From Aliidiomarina halalkaliphila (lineage in GTDB: Bacteria; Pseudomonadota; Gammaproteobacteria; Enterobacterales; Alteromonadaceae), in contig NZ_VJWL01000001.1 in the NCBI RefSeq assembly GCF_007096385.1, forward strand, positions 1 to 64,000: a stretch of 64,000 nt of DNA. Reading direction: 5' to 3'. Below the pieces are notes generated by a model. That model was not told the origin of the DNA. It saw only the letters and a list, made by a program, of their open reading frames with translations, and made no database searches. Position 1 is the first letter of the stretch; every line of letters starts with the position of its first letter. Below, in pieces: positions 16,393-25,285 of the stretch. The translations under genes were made by a program, and so were the position numbers.

Positions 16393-18816
16393 ATGAAAAA
16401 ACTGTTTCTATCACTAGCTATCACAACCGCACTCGGCCTAACCGCGTGTATGCCTGATGGCGAAAACGCGCCCGTTACTGAAACGCAAAGTAATGTTCCA
16501 GCCGCTCGGGTCGCATTTGATCCAGGTGCAGGTAATTTACCGGTACCCAGTGATATTCTTCTTAGCGGAACCACAGACGGGACGCTAAATATCCCAGTCC
16601 CGGATAACGCTGATTTTACTAATCCGCAGAACGCCTTAAATGGCTTAGACGGCTGGTCGACGGCGATGCCACTCACATTTGGTTTCACGCTTCCGCGTGA
16701 CGAAAATGGTAACGAAGTAGGCATCAACCCGGGCACTGTTACTGCGCAAGGTTCAATTCGCGTATTTAAAGTGGTTATGGGCGGCGATTTCCGTGATGCA
16801 GATTGTGCAGCGCAGCCTGCAGGTACTGCTTGTAAATTTGTAGCTGAGCTAGAGCATGGCACTGATTTCACAGTGGTGTTCAGCGGTGGTCAAGCGCAAG
16901 TAATTCCATTGCGCCCATACGAACCTAAAACAGGTTATGTTGCAGCATTGACCAACAATATTCGTGACGACTTAGGTCGCCCTGTGCAGCCTTCGTCGAC
17001 CTATTACTTGTTGAGCAAGCCACTTGCGACCGACCCTATCGGTGGAGCGCAAGAGCAAGCGTTGCAAGGTGTGATTAACAGCTATCATGCAGTACTTGCG
17101 CAAGCAGGTGTAAATACAAGCAATGTGATTTACAGCTCTGGGTTCACGACGCAATCAGTGGGTGATGTACTCGGTGTTGTGAAGCAAATGATGCTGACTC
17201 CAGAGCTACGTCCAACCATGCAAGCAGGCCCGACTGGCATGACCGTTGCGCAAGCCATGGAAATTCCACCGAGCACATCATCGACGTATTTGATCGCTAA
17301 CTCTGCGGATTTGTACGTAGGTGAAGTGACGCTTCCATATTTCAGCCCAATTCCAACGGCAGAAAACCCAACAGCACCTTTGTCTGGTCGCTGGCAGGCG
17401 GGTTTTGTAAGCCCAGTGGCGATTCTCATTGGTTTGCAATCCGGTCAGGTTACGGTTGAAGAGTTGGTTGCTCTGGGTATTGATCCAGCAGATTTGTCAA
17501 ATCCAGCTGCGTTGGCAGGGCAAATTCCTTACGAAGCAGCTGAAGACACTGCGTTAGTTGAGTTGGACCGCTTCCGCCACTTAACCAAGTTCAATCCAAT
17601 TCCACGCCCAACGACTATTGCTGACGTTCCTTTAATGATGTCGACGCCAAACGTGACCAATGCAAACTTGGTACGTGCAGCCAATGGCATGGAACCTTTG
17701 GTAATGCCTGACGGTGGCTGGCCAGTTGTTATTTTCCAACACGGTATTACCGGTGATAAAACTAACTTTATGGCGATTGCAGGTACGCTCGCTGTATTTG
17801 GTCATGCCGCTGTTGCCATCGACCATCCAATACATGGTGACCGTGGCTTTACGGTAACCGATGAGGAAGGCAATGTTGTTGCAAACATCAATGCCACAGC
17901 GGATGTAGGTTCACCAACTAACTACCTTAACTTAGGCAGCTTGTTGACTGCGCGGGATAACTTACGCCAGTCGAGCTCTGATTTGATGGGATTACGGTTG
18001 AGCCTGAACTTCTCGAATTTGGCCGGGACCATGATTAACCCAACTGACGTGAAATTCGTTGGCCACTCCCTCGGTGCAATTGCTGGTACTAATTTCATCG
18101 CAACTGCGAACACGCCGCTAACGGGCGACCTTGAGAGTTTCCAAGGGCTGTTCCAAGTGCGTGCCGGTGTACTTGGTATGCCTGGTGGTGGTTTAGCCCC
18201 GTTCTTGGTTGAGTCTGAGCGCTTTGGTCCGGTGATTGGTGGTTCAATTGCATTCCAATCGTTTGCTTACTTCCGCGATTATGCAATTCAAGAAGCAGTG
18301 GCATCGGGTATTGATCCGCAAACACCTCAGTTTGAAGCCTTCTTACCGGTTGCGTACGTTCAGTTCTATCAAGGTGGTGTAGCGACGTCAGCTCAACAGG
18401 CTCAGTTGCAAGCGGTTCTGGGTCAATTCCAGTTTGCTGCGCAAACAGCGGTTGATTCAGGCGACCCTATTAACTATGCAGCGCAACTGCGTGGCACCGA
18501 AACGCCACTGTACTTGATTCAAGCCAATGGTGATAAAGTTGTGCCGAACAGTACAGCGCATCCATTAGGTGGCACCGCACCGTTAATTCGTGAGTTAGGA
18601 TTGCCGTTCGTGAGTGCGCCAGAGCAGAGCGCTGATCCAATCAGTGCAGCAGTTCGCTATATTGGTGCAGGTCACAGCTCCTTATTGAATCCAGCGGATA
18701 ACGATGCGGATCCAGATACGCGTGCTGCGATTACCACAGATATGCAGCAGTCGATTGGTATCTACTTCGAATCAATGCAACGGATGCTTCAGATCAATCC
18801 TGATCTGGTACAATAA
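16393..18816 (+). CDS. VolA/Pla-1-type surface lipoprotein lipase
   Basis: The 807-residue protein belongs to the VolA/Pla-1 group, lipoproteins of Vibrio and Aeromonas that hydrolyse lysophospholipid or triglyceride on the cell surface to feed fatty acids to the cell. It has a lipobox LGLTAC (lipid Cys19), the N-terminal Ig-like region with FDPGAGNLPVPSDILLSGTTDGT typical of the family, VIFQHGITGDKTNFMAIAG, and the lipase nucleophile GHSLGAIAG (Ser559), with a likely catalytic histidine in GAGHSSLLNP near residue 760. TGAGG-like sequence before the ATG is weak. Stands alone, ending in a strong terminator. Confidence 0.9.
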   Translation: MKKLFLSLAITTALGLTACMPDGENAPVTETQSNVPAARVAFDPGAGNLPVPSDILLSGTTDGTLNIPVPDNADFTNPQNALNGLDGWSTAMPLTFGFTLPRDENGNEVGINPGTVTAQGSIRVFKVVMGGDFRDADCAAQPAGTACKFVAELEHGTDFTVVFSGGQAQVIPLRPYEPKTGYVAALTNNIRDDLGRPVQPSSTYYLLSKPLATDPIGGAQEQALQGVINSYHAVLAQAGVNTSNVIYSSGFTTQSVGDVLGVVKQMMLTPELRPTMQAGPTGMTVAQAMEIPPSTSSTYLIANSADLYVGEVTLPYFSPIPTAENPTAPLSGRWQAGFVSPVAILIGLQSGQVTVEELVALGIDPADLSNPAALAGQIPYEAAEDTALVELDRFRHLTKFNPIPRPTTIADVPLMMSTPNVTNANLVRAANGMEPLVMPDGGWPVVIFQHGITGDKTNFMAIAGTLAVFGHAAVAIDHPIHGDRGFTVTDEEGNVVANINATADVGSPTNYLNLGSLLTARDNLRQSSSDLMGLRLSLNFSNLAGTMINPTDVKFVGHSLGAIAGTNFIATANTPLTGDLESFQGLFQVRAGVLGMPGGGLAPFLVESERFGPVIGGSIAFQSFAYFRDYAIQEAVASGIDPQTPQFEAFLPVAYVQFYQGGVATSAQQAQLQAVLGQFQFAAQTAVDSGDPINYAAQLRGTETPLYLIQANGDKVVPNSTAHPLGGTAPLIRELGLPFVSAPEQSADPISAAVRYIGAGHSSLLNPADNDADPDTRAAITTDMQQSIGIYFESMQRMLQINPDLVQ

Positions 18817-18839
18817 TCCACGCGAAAGTACAGATGTTG

Positions 18840-18870
18840 AAAAAGGCCAGCTTTCGCTGGCCTTTTTATA
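18840..18870 (+). terminator. Terminator after the VolA-like gene
   Basis: AAAAAGGCCAGC (18840-18851), loop TTTC and GCTGGCCTTTTT (18856-18867) form a perfect 12-bp stem with T-run. Confidence 0.93.
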
Positions 18871-18949
18871 TGTTCTGAGACCTAACTCAGAGTCAATCGA
18901 ATAGGTGTGGCTCAAAAGCGTTGAGTCCTGCCGACAATAGGAGAGGTCC

Positions 18950-19960
18950 ATGATCGAGGTCTTTACCGATTACGGTATATTTCTGATTAAAACAATCACC
19001 ATTGTGGCTGCTATCATCGTGATCCTAAGTATCATCATTAATGCGGCACATCGGCAAAAAGATGGCGATGGCGAATTGCACATTGATAATCTCAGTGAGT
19101 CGTTCCGCTCAGTGCAAAAGCATATGCGCTTGCATTTGCTTTCCGGAAAAGCGCTCAAGCAGGCGAAAAAGAAGGAAAAGAAAGCCAAGCAACCTGACTC
19201 CTTCAAGCAGCACACTTTTGTAATCGACTTTAAAGGCTCGATGGATGCGCGCGAGGTTGAGTCTCTCCGGCGCGAGGTGAGCGCCATTCTTGCTGTGGCA
19301 GATAAGGACAAGGATGAGGTAATTATCCGCTTAGAGAGCCCTGGAGGCGTTGTTCATGGCTACGGATTAGCAGCAGCACAACTTAAACGTATTCGCGATG
19401 CTGAGATTCCACTTACGGTGGCGGTAGATAAGGTAGCCGCAAGCGGCGGTTATATGATGGCCTGTTTAGCGAATAAGATTGTTGCGGCGCCGTTCGCCGT
19501 TGTGGGTTCGATTGGCGTGTTGGCACAATTGCCAAACTTTCACCGATTATTAAAGAAGAACAATATCGATTTTGAGCAAATCACTGCCGGTGAGTACAAA
19601 CGTACTTTAACTATATTCGGCGAGAATACCGATAAGGGCCGGGAAAAATTTAGAGAAGATATCCAAGATATCCACGACCTGTTTAAGTCATTCGTAAAAG
19701 AAGGGCGCCCGCAGTTGGATATTGAAAAAGTGGCTACCGGAGAGATTTGGTACGGTGCCCGGGCACAGGAAATGGGCCTCATCGATGATATCGCCACAAG
19801 TGATGACTTATTGTTAGCAGCGGCGAGAGAACGTGATGTGTTAAAGGTAACCTATAAGCCTAAAACCAAGCTCACTGATAAGTTAACTCATGCGGCGCAG
19901 TCCACTATTGACCGCCTTGTGTTGGATTGGATTCAACGCACCCGCTTTTGGCGCTTCTAA
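18950..19960 (+). CDS. sohB: SohB inner-membrane serine protease
   Basis: SohB belongs to the S49 (signal peptide peptidase A) family. The 336-residue protein has an N-terminal membrane helix (residues ~8-30), a lysine-rich cytosolic-looking segment at 60-85, then the S49 domain: VIRLESPGGVVHGYGLA, the nucleophile serine in KVAASGGYMMA, AAPFAVVGSIGVLAQLPN, and the general-base lysine in AGEYKRTLTIFGENT. Length and architecture match E. coli SohB. GGAGAGG lies just before the ATG. A convergent terminator separates it from the symporter gene. Confidence 0.95.
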   Translation: MIEVFTDYGIFLIKTITIVAAIIVILSIIINAAHRQKDGDGELHIDNLSESFRSVQKHMRLHLLSGKALKQAKKKEKKAKQPDSFKQHTFVIDFKGSMDAREVESLRREVSAILAVADKDKDEVIIRLESPGGVVHGYGLAAAQLKRIRDAEIPLTVAVDKVAASGGYMMACLANKIVAAPFAVVGSIGVLAQLPNFHRLLKKNNIDFEQITAGEYKRTLTIFGENTDKGREKFREDIQDIHDLFKSFVKEGRPQLDIEKVATGEIWYGARAQEMGLIDDIATSDDLLLAAARERDVLKVTYKPKTKLTDKLTHAAQSTIDRLVLDWIQRTRFWRF

Positions 19961-19986
19961 CTTGGCCAGAATGTAGGTGACAAAAC

Positions 19987-20017
19987 AAAAGGCTCGCCGG
20001 TGTGGCGAGCCTTTTTT
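19987..20017. terminator. Terminator shared by sohB and the convergent symporter gene
   Basis: GGCTCGCC (19991-19998), loop GGTGT and GGCGAGCC (20004-20011) flanked by A and T runs on the two sides, so it can act in both directions. Confidence 0.92.
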
Positions 20018-20069
20018 ATTGTCGTTCAGCTGGCAGTCTCTGCAAAGGCTAGCCCTATTGGAAAGACGC

Positions 20070-21413
20070 TTAAGGATCTGTATCTTGCTTCGGTGCAGGT
20101 GCGTTTGCATCACCGACACGCACGTTGCTCACCTCGTTTCCTGCCGTGGGGTCGTTATAAATCGACTCATCAAACTGACCTTCCGATTTACCAATGACAG
20201 TGGTTACCATAGCATCGCCAGTGATATTCACCGCCGTTCGGGTCATGTCCAATAGGCGATCAATACCCATGATGAGCGCAATCGCGTCGATCGGTAAGCC
20301 AACCTGCTGTAGCACCATCGCCAGCATAATCAGGCCTACACCAGGCACACCTGCGGTACCGATGGAGGCGAGGGTTGCCGTTAAGATCACCATGAGGTAA
20401 TCGGTAAAGCTCAGATCAACACCATAAAGCTGAGCAATAAATACGGTGGCAACACCCTGCATGATGGCGGTGCCATCCATATTAATGGTCGCACCCAAGG
20501 GCACCGTAAACGACGACACACTGTTGTTTACACCCAAGCGTTTGGTGGTAGTACGCAAGGTCACAGGAATCGAAGCGTTGGAACTGGAAATACTAAAAGC
20601 AAAAATCTGGTTGCTAAACATTTTGCGGATAAAGAGCACCGGATTCAAACCCGTTAATAGTTTGAGTATCAGTGGATAAATAACAAAGCCATGAATCAAC
20701 AGTAAACACAGTACCGTGAGGAAGTATTTCAGCAGGTCACCGAGTAAATCGCCAAACCCGAGGTTGGCAAACGTGCGGGCGAGTAGGGCGAAGACACCGT
20801 ATGGCGCCACTTTCATAAGAATCATCACCAATTTCATGATGACTTCATTCACATCTTCAAAGAAGCCCTTGAGACGATCCCCAGCTTTCCCGGTAAGTGC
20901 CATGGCAATACCGAACAATAGCGCAAACACAATGATTTGCAGCATGTTGCCTTCAGCCATCGCATTAATTGGGTTGCGCGGCACCATATCGATGACTACA
21001 TCCACAAAGCTCGGTGCTTCTGCAACAGACACACTTCCTTCCATAGCGTCGGCAAATGCAGCGTTGCTCCCTGGCTTTACAACACTTGCGACTGACAATG
21101 CAATGGCAATGGCAATACAGGTTGTGATTAAGTAGAGGCCTAATGCTTTACCGCCGAGGCGGCCCAACTTCGATGGATCGCTCAGTTGGCAGGTTCCAAC
21201 GATCAGCGATACAAACACAAGGGGGACCACTAGCATCATCAGTGAAGTGATAAAGAACTCACCCACAATGCGCAGAAGACCGTCTACGAATACGGCGTAG
21301 AATATGGGCGTGGTTTCAGCAGAAAACCATAAGTTGAGTAAAATACCTACGAGAATACCGCCGAACATACCAATGACGATTTTACCCGTGAGGCCTATCT
21401 TTTTATCAGCCAT
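20070..21413 (-). CDS. Dicarboxylate/amino acid:cation symporter (DAACS family)
   Basis: A 447-residue secondary transporter of the sodium:dicarboxylate symporter family (GltP/DctA/GltPh fold). Visible signatures are the eight or so membrane helices, the serine-rich hairpin FAFSISSSNASIPVTLRTT, the NMDGTA motif, the second hairpin region ATLASIGTAGVPGVGLIM and MGIDRLLDMTRTAVNITGD, whose Asp/Thr residues coordinate substrate. The MDR-to-DMTRT pattern suggests an acidic amino acid or C4-dicarboxylate substrate; which one cannot be told. The last ~40 residues are a polar tail. TCAGGGTAA before the ATG is a weak ribosome site, and a Fur-like palindrome lies just upstream. Confidence 0.92.
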   Translation of the reverse strand: MADKKIGLTGKIVIGMFGGILVGILLNLWFSAETTPIFYAVFVDGLLRIVGEFFITSLMMLVVPLVFVSLIVGTCQLSDPSKLGRLGGKALGLYLITTCIAIAIALSVASVVKPGSNAAFADAMEGSVSVAEAPSFVDVVIDMVPRNPINAMAEGNMLQIIVFALLFGIAMALTGKAGDRLKGFFEDVNEVIMKLVMILMKVAPYGVFALLARTFANLGFGDLLGDLLKYFLTVLCLLLIHGFVIYPLILKLLTGLNPVLFIRKMFSNQIFAFSISSSNASIPVTLRTTTKRLGVNNSVSSFTVPLGATINMDGTAIMQGVATVFIAQLYGVDLSFTDYLMVILTATLASIGTAGVPGVGLIMLAMVLQQVGLPIDAIALIMGIDRLLDMTRTAVNITGDAMVTTVIGKSEGQFDESIYNDPTAGNEVSNVRVGDANAPAPKQDTDP

Positions 21414-21425
21414 TTTGTATTACCC

Positions 21426-21440
21426 TGATAATAATTATGA
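21426..21440 (-). promoter_or_regulatory. Candidate Fur-like operator before the symporter gene
   Basis: TGATAATAATTATGA matches the 7-1-7 Fur inverted repeat (TGATAATnATTATCA) at 14 of 14 defined positions except one. It lies 12 bases before the symporter ATG. The region is AT-rich, so chance similarity is possible. Confidence 0.35.
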
Positions 21441-21502
21441 TCATAAGAGCGCTAGCCTATCAGACGAAGGGCTTTTGCCATAGTCCGACGTGATGAGCGC
21501 CA

Positions 21503-21530
21503 TAAAAAAGAGGAGCAATGCTCCTCTTTT
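21503..21530 (-). terminator. Terminator of the Yip1-like gene
   Basis: AAAAGAGGAGC, loop AAT and GCTCCTCTTTT (21506-21530) form an 11-bp stem; on the minus strand it is followed by TTTTTTATGG, fitting termination of the gene at 21581-22180. Confidence 0.88.
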
Positions 21531-21580
21531 AGGGACTAACCAGAATTTTATTGTGGCTTCGTTTTCATTCAATTACACGC

Positions 21581-22180
21581 TTAGCTAACAAAGGTTGGGA
21601 TAAAACCATTTGTCCAAGCGATAACCGTTGCTGCCATTAACGTAACCATCAGGATTAAGCCTGCGGTAACAACGGAACTTGAATACATAAATCCTTGCTC
21701 TTCTGGAATGTGCATAAGAATAGGCACACCGGCATAGAGCAGATAAACCGAGTAGGCGACGCCCGCAAGGAATACCATGGAAACAAACCATAACTCAGGG
21801 TAAAGGGCGCCTAAGCCCGCCATGAGTACAGGTGTTGACGTATAGGCGGCTAACTCAAGAGATTGGGTAAAGGATGGCGCTGCACCAAAGGTCTTCGCCA
21901 TCCAATGAATCAAGTAAGAAAGGGCAAGTACGCCGCCAATTAAGCCGACATACATAGCAACGGCCATGGCAATGGCGCTATTGTGGCTCATGTAGATGCT
22001 TTCACGCGCACCAATACTCCAACCTATATGCGCAGAAGCAAAATAAGCCGCGATGCAGGGAATAAGCGCGACGATTAAAATATGCGACAGAGAAAAGCGC
22101 AGGCTTTCATGTCGTTGATCAATTGTTTTCCATTCTTCCACCGGATGAGCATAGAGCCCCCAGATATGATTTAGTATCAT
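21581..22180 (-). CDS. Yip1-domain membrane protein
   Basis: A 199-residue polytopic membrane protein resembling the bacterial Yip1 family. It begins MILNHIWGLYAHPVEEWKTI, where WGLYxHPxEEW is the family opening, and has about five membrane helices, with the LELAAYTSTPVLMAG block typical of the group. The eukaryotic Yip1 fold is linked to vesicle traffic; the bacterial role is unknown. AAGGAG precedes the ATG at a good distance. It lies upstream of, but is separated by a terminator from, the symporter gene. Confidence 0.82.
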   Translation of the reverse strand: MILNHIWGLYAHPVEEWKTIDQRHESLRFSLSHILIVALIPCIAAYFASAHIGWSIGARESIYMSHNSAIAMAVAMYVGLIGGVLALSYLIHWMAKTFGAAPSFTQSLELAAYTSTPVLMAGLGALYPELWFVSMVFLAGVAYSVYLLYAGVPILMHIPEEQGFMYSSSVVTAGLILMVTLMAATVIAWTNGFIPTFVS

Positions 22181-22332
22181 GTATTACTCCTTGAAGCCGC
22201 AGCTCCGAATGTCATCAATAACCACATTGGTGGTATGCTCATTATAGAGTCTGAAATTGGCGTTTAATCAAGAATGAAAGGTTCTGAACAATTTCTGTTC
22301 AGATTATTTTGTTATAAAGTCGTTAAGAAATT

Positions 22333-23160
22333 ATGCCTGTGCAACTAACACATCAATACCAAAAACTCCTCGCGCCAATTCTTGGCTTCTTGCGCTGTGC
22401 TACACCTGAGGCTTGGATTCAGCACGCAAGCCAGCCGGAGCGCCTTCCGCTGGTTTTAATCGATCACTTACACTGCGAACTCAAAGCTGCCCAAAGTGCT
22501 GGATTATTGCTTCGACGTTATGCACTAGACGACGCCATGGGACAACAGGTGTTGAATTGGTTGCGTCCGTACGAAGACCGTTTATACCGAAAACAGGAAG
22601 CGGTTGACCAAGGAGCAAAAAATAAGCAGGTTCCGCGGATTCGACTGCAAGATGCAATGCCATGGCAGGAGCGTTTAGTGGATCGTATGGTGTTGTTAAT
22701 GAAAGAAGAGTTGCATCATTTTGATCAGGTTTTTGAGATCATTGAGCAACGCGGCTTTCAATTGTTTCCGGTAACAGCTTCGCGTTACGCCGCCAGTATG
22801 CTGCGAAAAATTCGGGGTGGTGAGCAGGGTGGGCTTGTTGATAAATTAATTATAGGGGCCATTATTGAGGCACGCTCCTGTGAACGTTTTGCCGCGCTTG
22901 CGCCTGTAGTGGATGATGAACTCGCACGATTCTATGTATCACTGTTGCGCTCGGAAGCTCGCCATTACGAAGACTATTTGGCGTTAGCCGAAGAAGTCGC
23001 GGGTCAGGATATTAGCGAGCGGGTGGATTATTTTCTAGACATTGAAAAGACGCTGATCGAAACACCCGATTCTGAGCTGCGATTTCATAGCGGTGTGCCA
23101 CTGCATAGTAAGTTAGCGAGTGAGCAAGGGCTCACTGCGCAGGTTGGCGCCAGTCGCTGA
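22333..23160 (+). CDS. miaE: tRNA 2-methylthio-N6-isopentenyladenosine-37 hydroxylase MiaE
   Basis: MiaE is a non-haem diiron monooxygenase that hydroxylates the isopentenyl group of ms2i6A37 in tRNAs reading U-starting codons. The 275-residue protein has a four-helix ferritin-like core with iron-ligand motifs HCELKAAQ, KEELHHFDQV, IIEARSCERF and RSEARHYEDYL in order. This matches Salmonella MiaE in length and layout. The ATG has only a weak AAG-rich upstream site. Its 3' end overlaps the convergent lpxH gene by 48 bases. MiaA and MiaB, which supply its substrate, are not in the window. Confidence 0.94.
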   Translation: MPVQLTHQYQKLLAPILGFLRCATPEAWIQHASQPERLPLVLIDHLHCELKAAQSAGLLLRRYALDDAMGQQVLNWLRPYEDRLYRKQEAVDQGAKNKQVPRIRLQDAMPWQERLVDRMVLLMKEELHHFDQVFEIIEQRGFQLFPVTASRYAASMLRKIRGGEQGGLVDKLIIGAIIEARSCERFAALAPVVDDELARFYVSLLRSEARHYEDYLALAEEVAGQDISERVDYFLDIEKTLIETPDSELRFHSGVPLHSKLASEQGLTAQVGASR

Positions 23161-23871
23161 TACATCCAGAATACTGCCCTGATCATACCAGTCCCCTAGC
23201 ACAATGCGGGTGCCGGTGGCATGGGTGTGAATGCCTGGGCGGTGGGTATGTCCATGAATCATTTGAATGGTATGGGTATCTTGCATGAGTGCTTCAACGG
23301 CGCTGTCGGTGGCATCATACTTGACCAATTGTTCATCGCTGAGGGGCTGACTTGGTGTTTTCTCAGACTGGGCTTCAGCGCCACTACCAGAACTGTTATC
23401 ACGAAGGTAAGTTGCAACTTTTCGACGCCAAGATAGTGGCATCCAACTTGTGCACGCAAGCAACCACGGGTGGCGAATGATGCGGCGGAAGCGCTGATAG
23501 CTCACATCTAACGTGCATAGCGTATCGCCGTGTAACAGTACCGTGGGGATACCGTACAAATCAATGACTGTGGGCTCGGGTAACAAAACAATGCCCGTTT
23601 CGTTAGCAAATTGGTGACCGACCAGAAAATCACGATTCCCATGAATGAAAAAGCACGGCACGCCACTGTCGGTTAGGGCTTTGAGTTCGCGTTTTACTTG
23701 GGCATGAAATGGCGTGTTGTCGTCATCGCCAATCCAGTATTCAAATAAATCACCCAAGATATACAGAGCTTCACAGGCACGCGCTTCAGTGCGCAAAAAC
23801 TGCACGAACAGACCGGTGATATCCGGTCTGTCTGCGCTTAAATGAAGGTCTGATATAAAGGTGGTGGTCAC
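23113..23871 (-). CDS. lpxH: UDP-2,3-diacylglucosamine diphosphatase LpxH
   Basis: LpxH is the Mn2+-dependent calcineurin-like phosphoesterase that makes lipid X in lipid A synthesis. The 252-residue protein shows every metal motif in order: FISDLHLSADRP, GDLFEYWIGDDD, HGNRDFLVG, HGDTLCTLD and HGHTHRPGIH. It is slightly longer than E. coli LpxH (240) because of a polar insertion around residues 165-185. The ATG lies three bases after the ppiB stop, so it is the second gene of a ppiB-lpxH pair, the order seen in E. coli. Confidence 0.96.
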   Translation of the reverse strand: MTTTFISDLHLSADRPDITGLFVQFLRTEARACEALYILGDLFEYWIGDDDNTPFHAQVKRELKALTDSGVPCFFIHGNRDFLVGHQFANETGIVLLPEPTVIDLYGIPTVLLHGDTLCTLDVSYQRFRRIIRHPWLLACTSWMPLSWRRKVATYLRDNSSGSGAEAQSEKTPSQPLSDEQLVKYDATDSAVEALMQDTHTIQMIHGHTHRPGIHTHATGTRIVLGDWYDQGSILDVSATGANLRSEPLLTR

Positions 23872-23874
23872 TGC

Positions 23875-24372
23875 TTATTCAACAATGGTTGCGGATTCGA
23901 TGACCACGTCTTCAACAGGCACGTCTTGGTGGAAACCCGAGCTCCCGGTTTTTACGACGCGAATCGCATCAACAACGTCCATGCCGTTAACCACTTCGCC
24001 AAATACACAGTAGCCCCAGCCGCTCATGTTTTCAGCGGTAAAATTCAGGAAGCTATTATCGCCCACATTAATAAAAAACTGTGCCGTTGCCGAATGCGGG
24101 TCTTGGGTGCGGGCCATGGCAATTGTGCCACGCTTGTTCTCAACCCCATTGTTGGCTTCATTTTTGATGGGTGACTTGCTTGATTTTTGCGCCATGCCTG
24201 GCTCAAAACCACCACCTTGAATCATAAAGCCGTCGATAACACGATGAAAAATAGTGTTGTCGTAGAATCCATCTTTCACATAACTCAAGAAGTTCTCAAC
24301 GGTGATCGGCGCTTTATCCGCAAACAGAGCCAGTTCAATCTCACCAAAATTGGTTTTTAGTACAACATTCAT
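23875..24372 (-). CDS. ppiB: Cyclophilin-type peptidyl-prolyl isomerase B
   Basis: A 165-residue cytoplasmic cyclophilin. Diagnostic blocks are [51 protein letters not shown] and [19 protein letters not shown], including the catalytic Arg and Phe of FHRV and QFFI. No signal peptide is present, so it is the PpiB rather than the PpiA type. GAAGGA before ATG 24372 supports this start over the in-frame ATG at 24393. Followed directly by lpxH. Confidence 0.95.
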   Translation of the reverse strand: MNVVLKTNFGEIELALFADKAPITVENFLSYVKDGFYDNTIFHRVIDGFMIQGGGFEPGMAQKSSKSPIKNEANNGVENKRGTIAMARTQDPHSATAQFFINVGDNSFLNFTAENMSGWGYCVFGEVVNGMDVVDAIRVVKTGSSGFHQDVPVEDVVIESATIVE

Positions 24373-24441
24373 TGTGTGTCCTTCGCTTGCCAATTAATTT
24401 AGGGCGCTATTTTAACGGAATATGCCCTGAAAAGGTATGTT

Positions 24442-25212
24442 TTAGGGGGATTCGGTGCCGTATTCTGTGTTGAGATCCGCCAAGATAGGGCCAATCCACT
24501 CCCAGGCCTCTTCAACTGAATCAACCATGTGATATAAGGCGAGGTCTCGCTGATCAATTAAACCGGTATCGGCTAAATGCTGCACATTTAATAGGCGATC
24601 CCAAAAAGCTTTGCCATACACAAAAATTGGAATACGCGGCATTTTTCCAGTTTGAATCAATGTCAGGGTTTCAAAGAGTTCGTCGAGGGTACCAAAGCCC
24701 CCTGGAAACACAATCAAGGCACGCGCTCGCTTAAGAAAGTGCATTTTTCGTAATGCAAAATACTGAAACTCAATACTGTGTTTTGCCGCAATAAATGGGT
24801 TTAAGCGTTGCTCTTTTGGAATAACAATATTCAAGCCAATACTATGGTGGCCTGCATCAAAGGCGCCACGACTGGCCGCTTCCATAATGCCCGGTCCTCC
24901 CCCCGTAATTAATCGGGTTTGGTTCATATTATTTTCTTCGATATAACGGCCAATCCGGGCGGAAAGTTCGCGCGCCTCTTGGTAGTATTTCGCCATAGCG
25001 AGGCAGGGATCATCGTTATCGCAATGTTCGGGTTCAGGAATCCGCGCGCTACCGAATATGGAGATGGTGTGCTTTACCCGCTCGCCATTAAAGGTTTTTT
25101 CAGCCGCAAGCCACTCCATGGAAAGATGTTCTGCCTGACCTTTTTCCAATTGATCGAGCGCATCAACAACGCGCATTTCTGCTTGATTAAAATCAGGTGT
25201 TGATTTCGCCAT
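24442..25212 (-). CDS. LOG-family (TIGR00730-like) Rossmann protein
   Basis: A 256-residue member of the lysine-decarboxylase-like LOG family, many of which are nucleoside 5'-monophosphate phosphoribohydrolases. The two signature motifs are intact: GGGPGIMEAASRGAFDAG and PGGFGTLDELFE, the latter carrying the catalytic glutamate. The ~50-residue N-terminal extension before SIFGSARIPEP resembles larger bacterial LOG proteins such as the PpnN-related group, though it is shorter than PpnN. GAGGAACTCAC before the ATG is a good ribosome site. Divergent from cysS. Substrate is unproven. Confidence 0.85.
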   Translation of the reverse strand: MAKSTPDFNQAEMRVVDALDQLEKGQAEHLSMEWLAAEKTFNGERVKHTISIFGSARIPEPEHCDNDDPCLAMAKYYQEARELSARIGRYIEENNMNQTRLITGGGPGIMEAASRGAFDAGHHSIGLNIVIPKEQRLNPFIAAKHSIEFQYFALRKMHFLKRARALIVFPGGFGTLDELFETLTLIQTGKMPRIPIFVYGKAFWDRLLNVQHLADTGLIDQRDLALYHMVDSVEEAWEWIGPILADLNTEYGTESP

Positions 25213-25285
25213 GTGAGTTCCTCGCCACTTCGTAAAATGCTAGTATACTGCCTTTCTTTATGATCCTAACAGAGACTGCACCATC

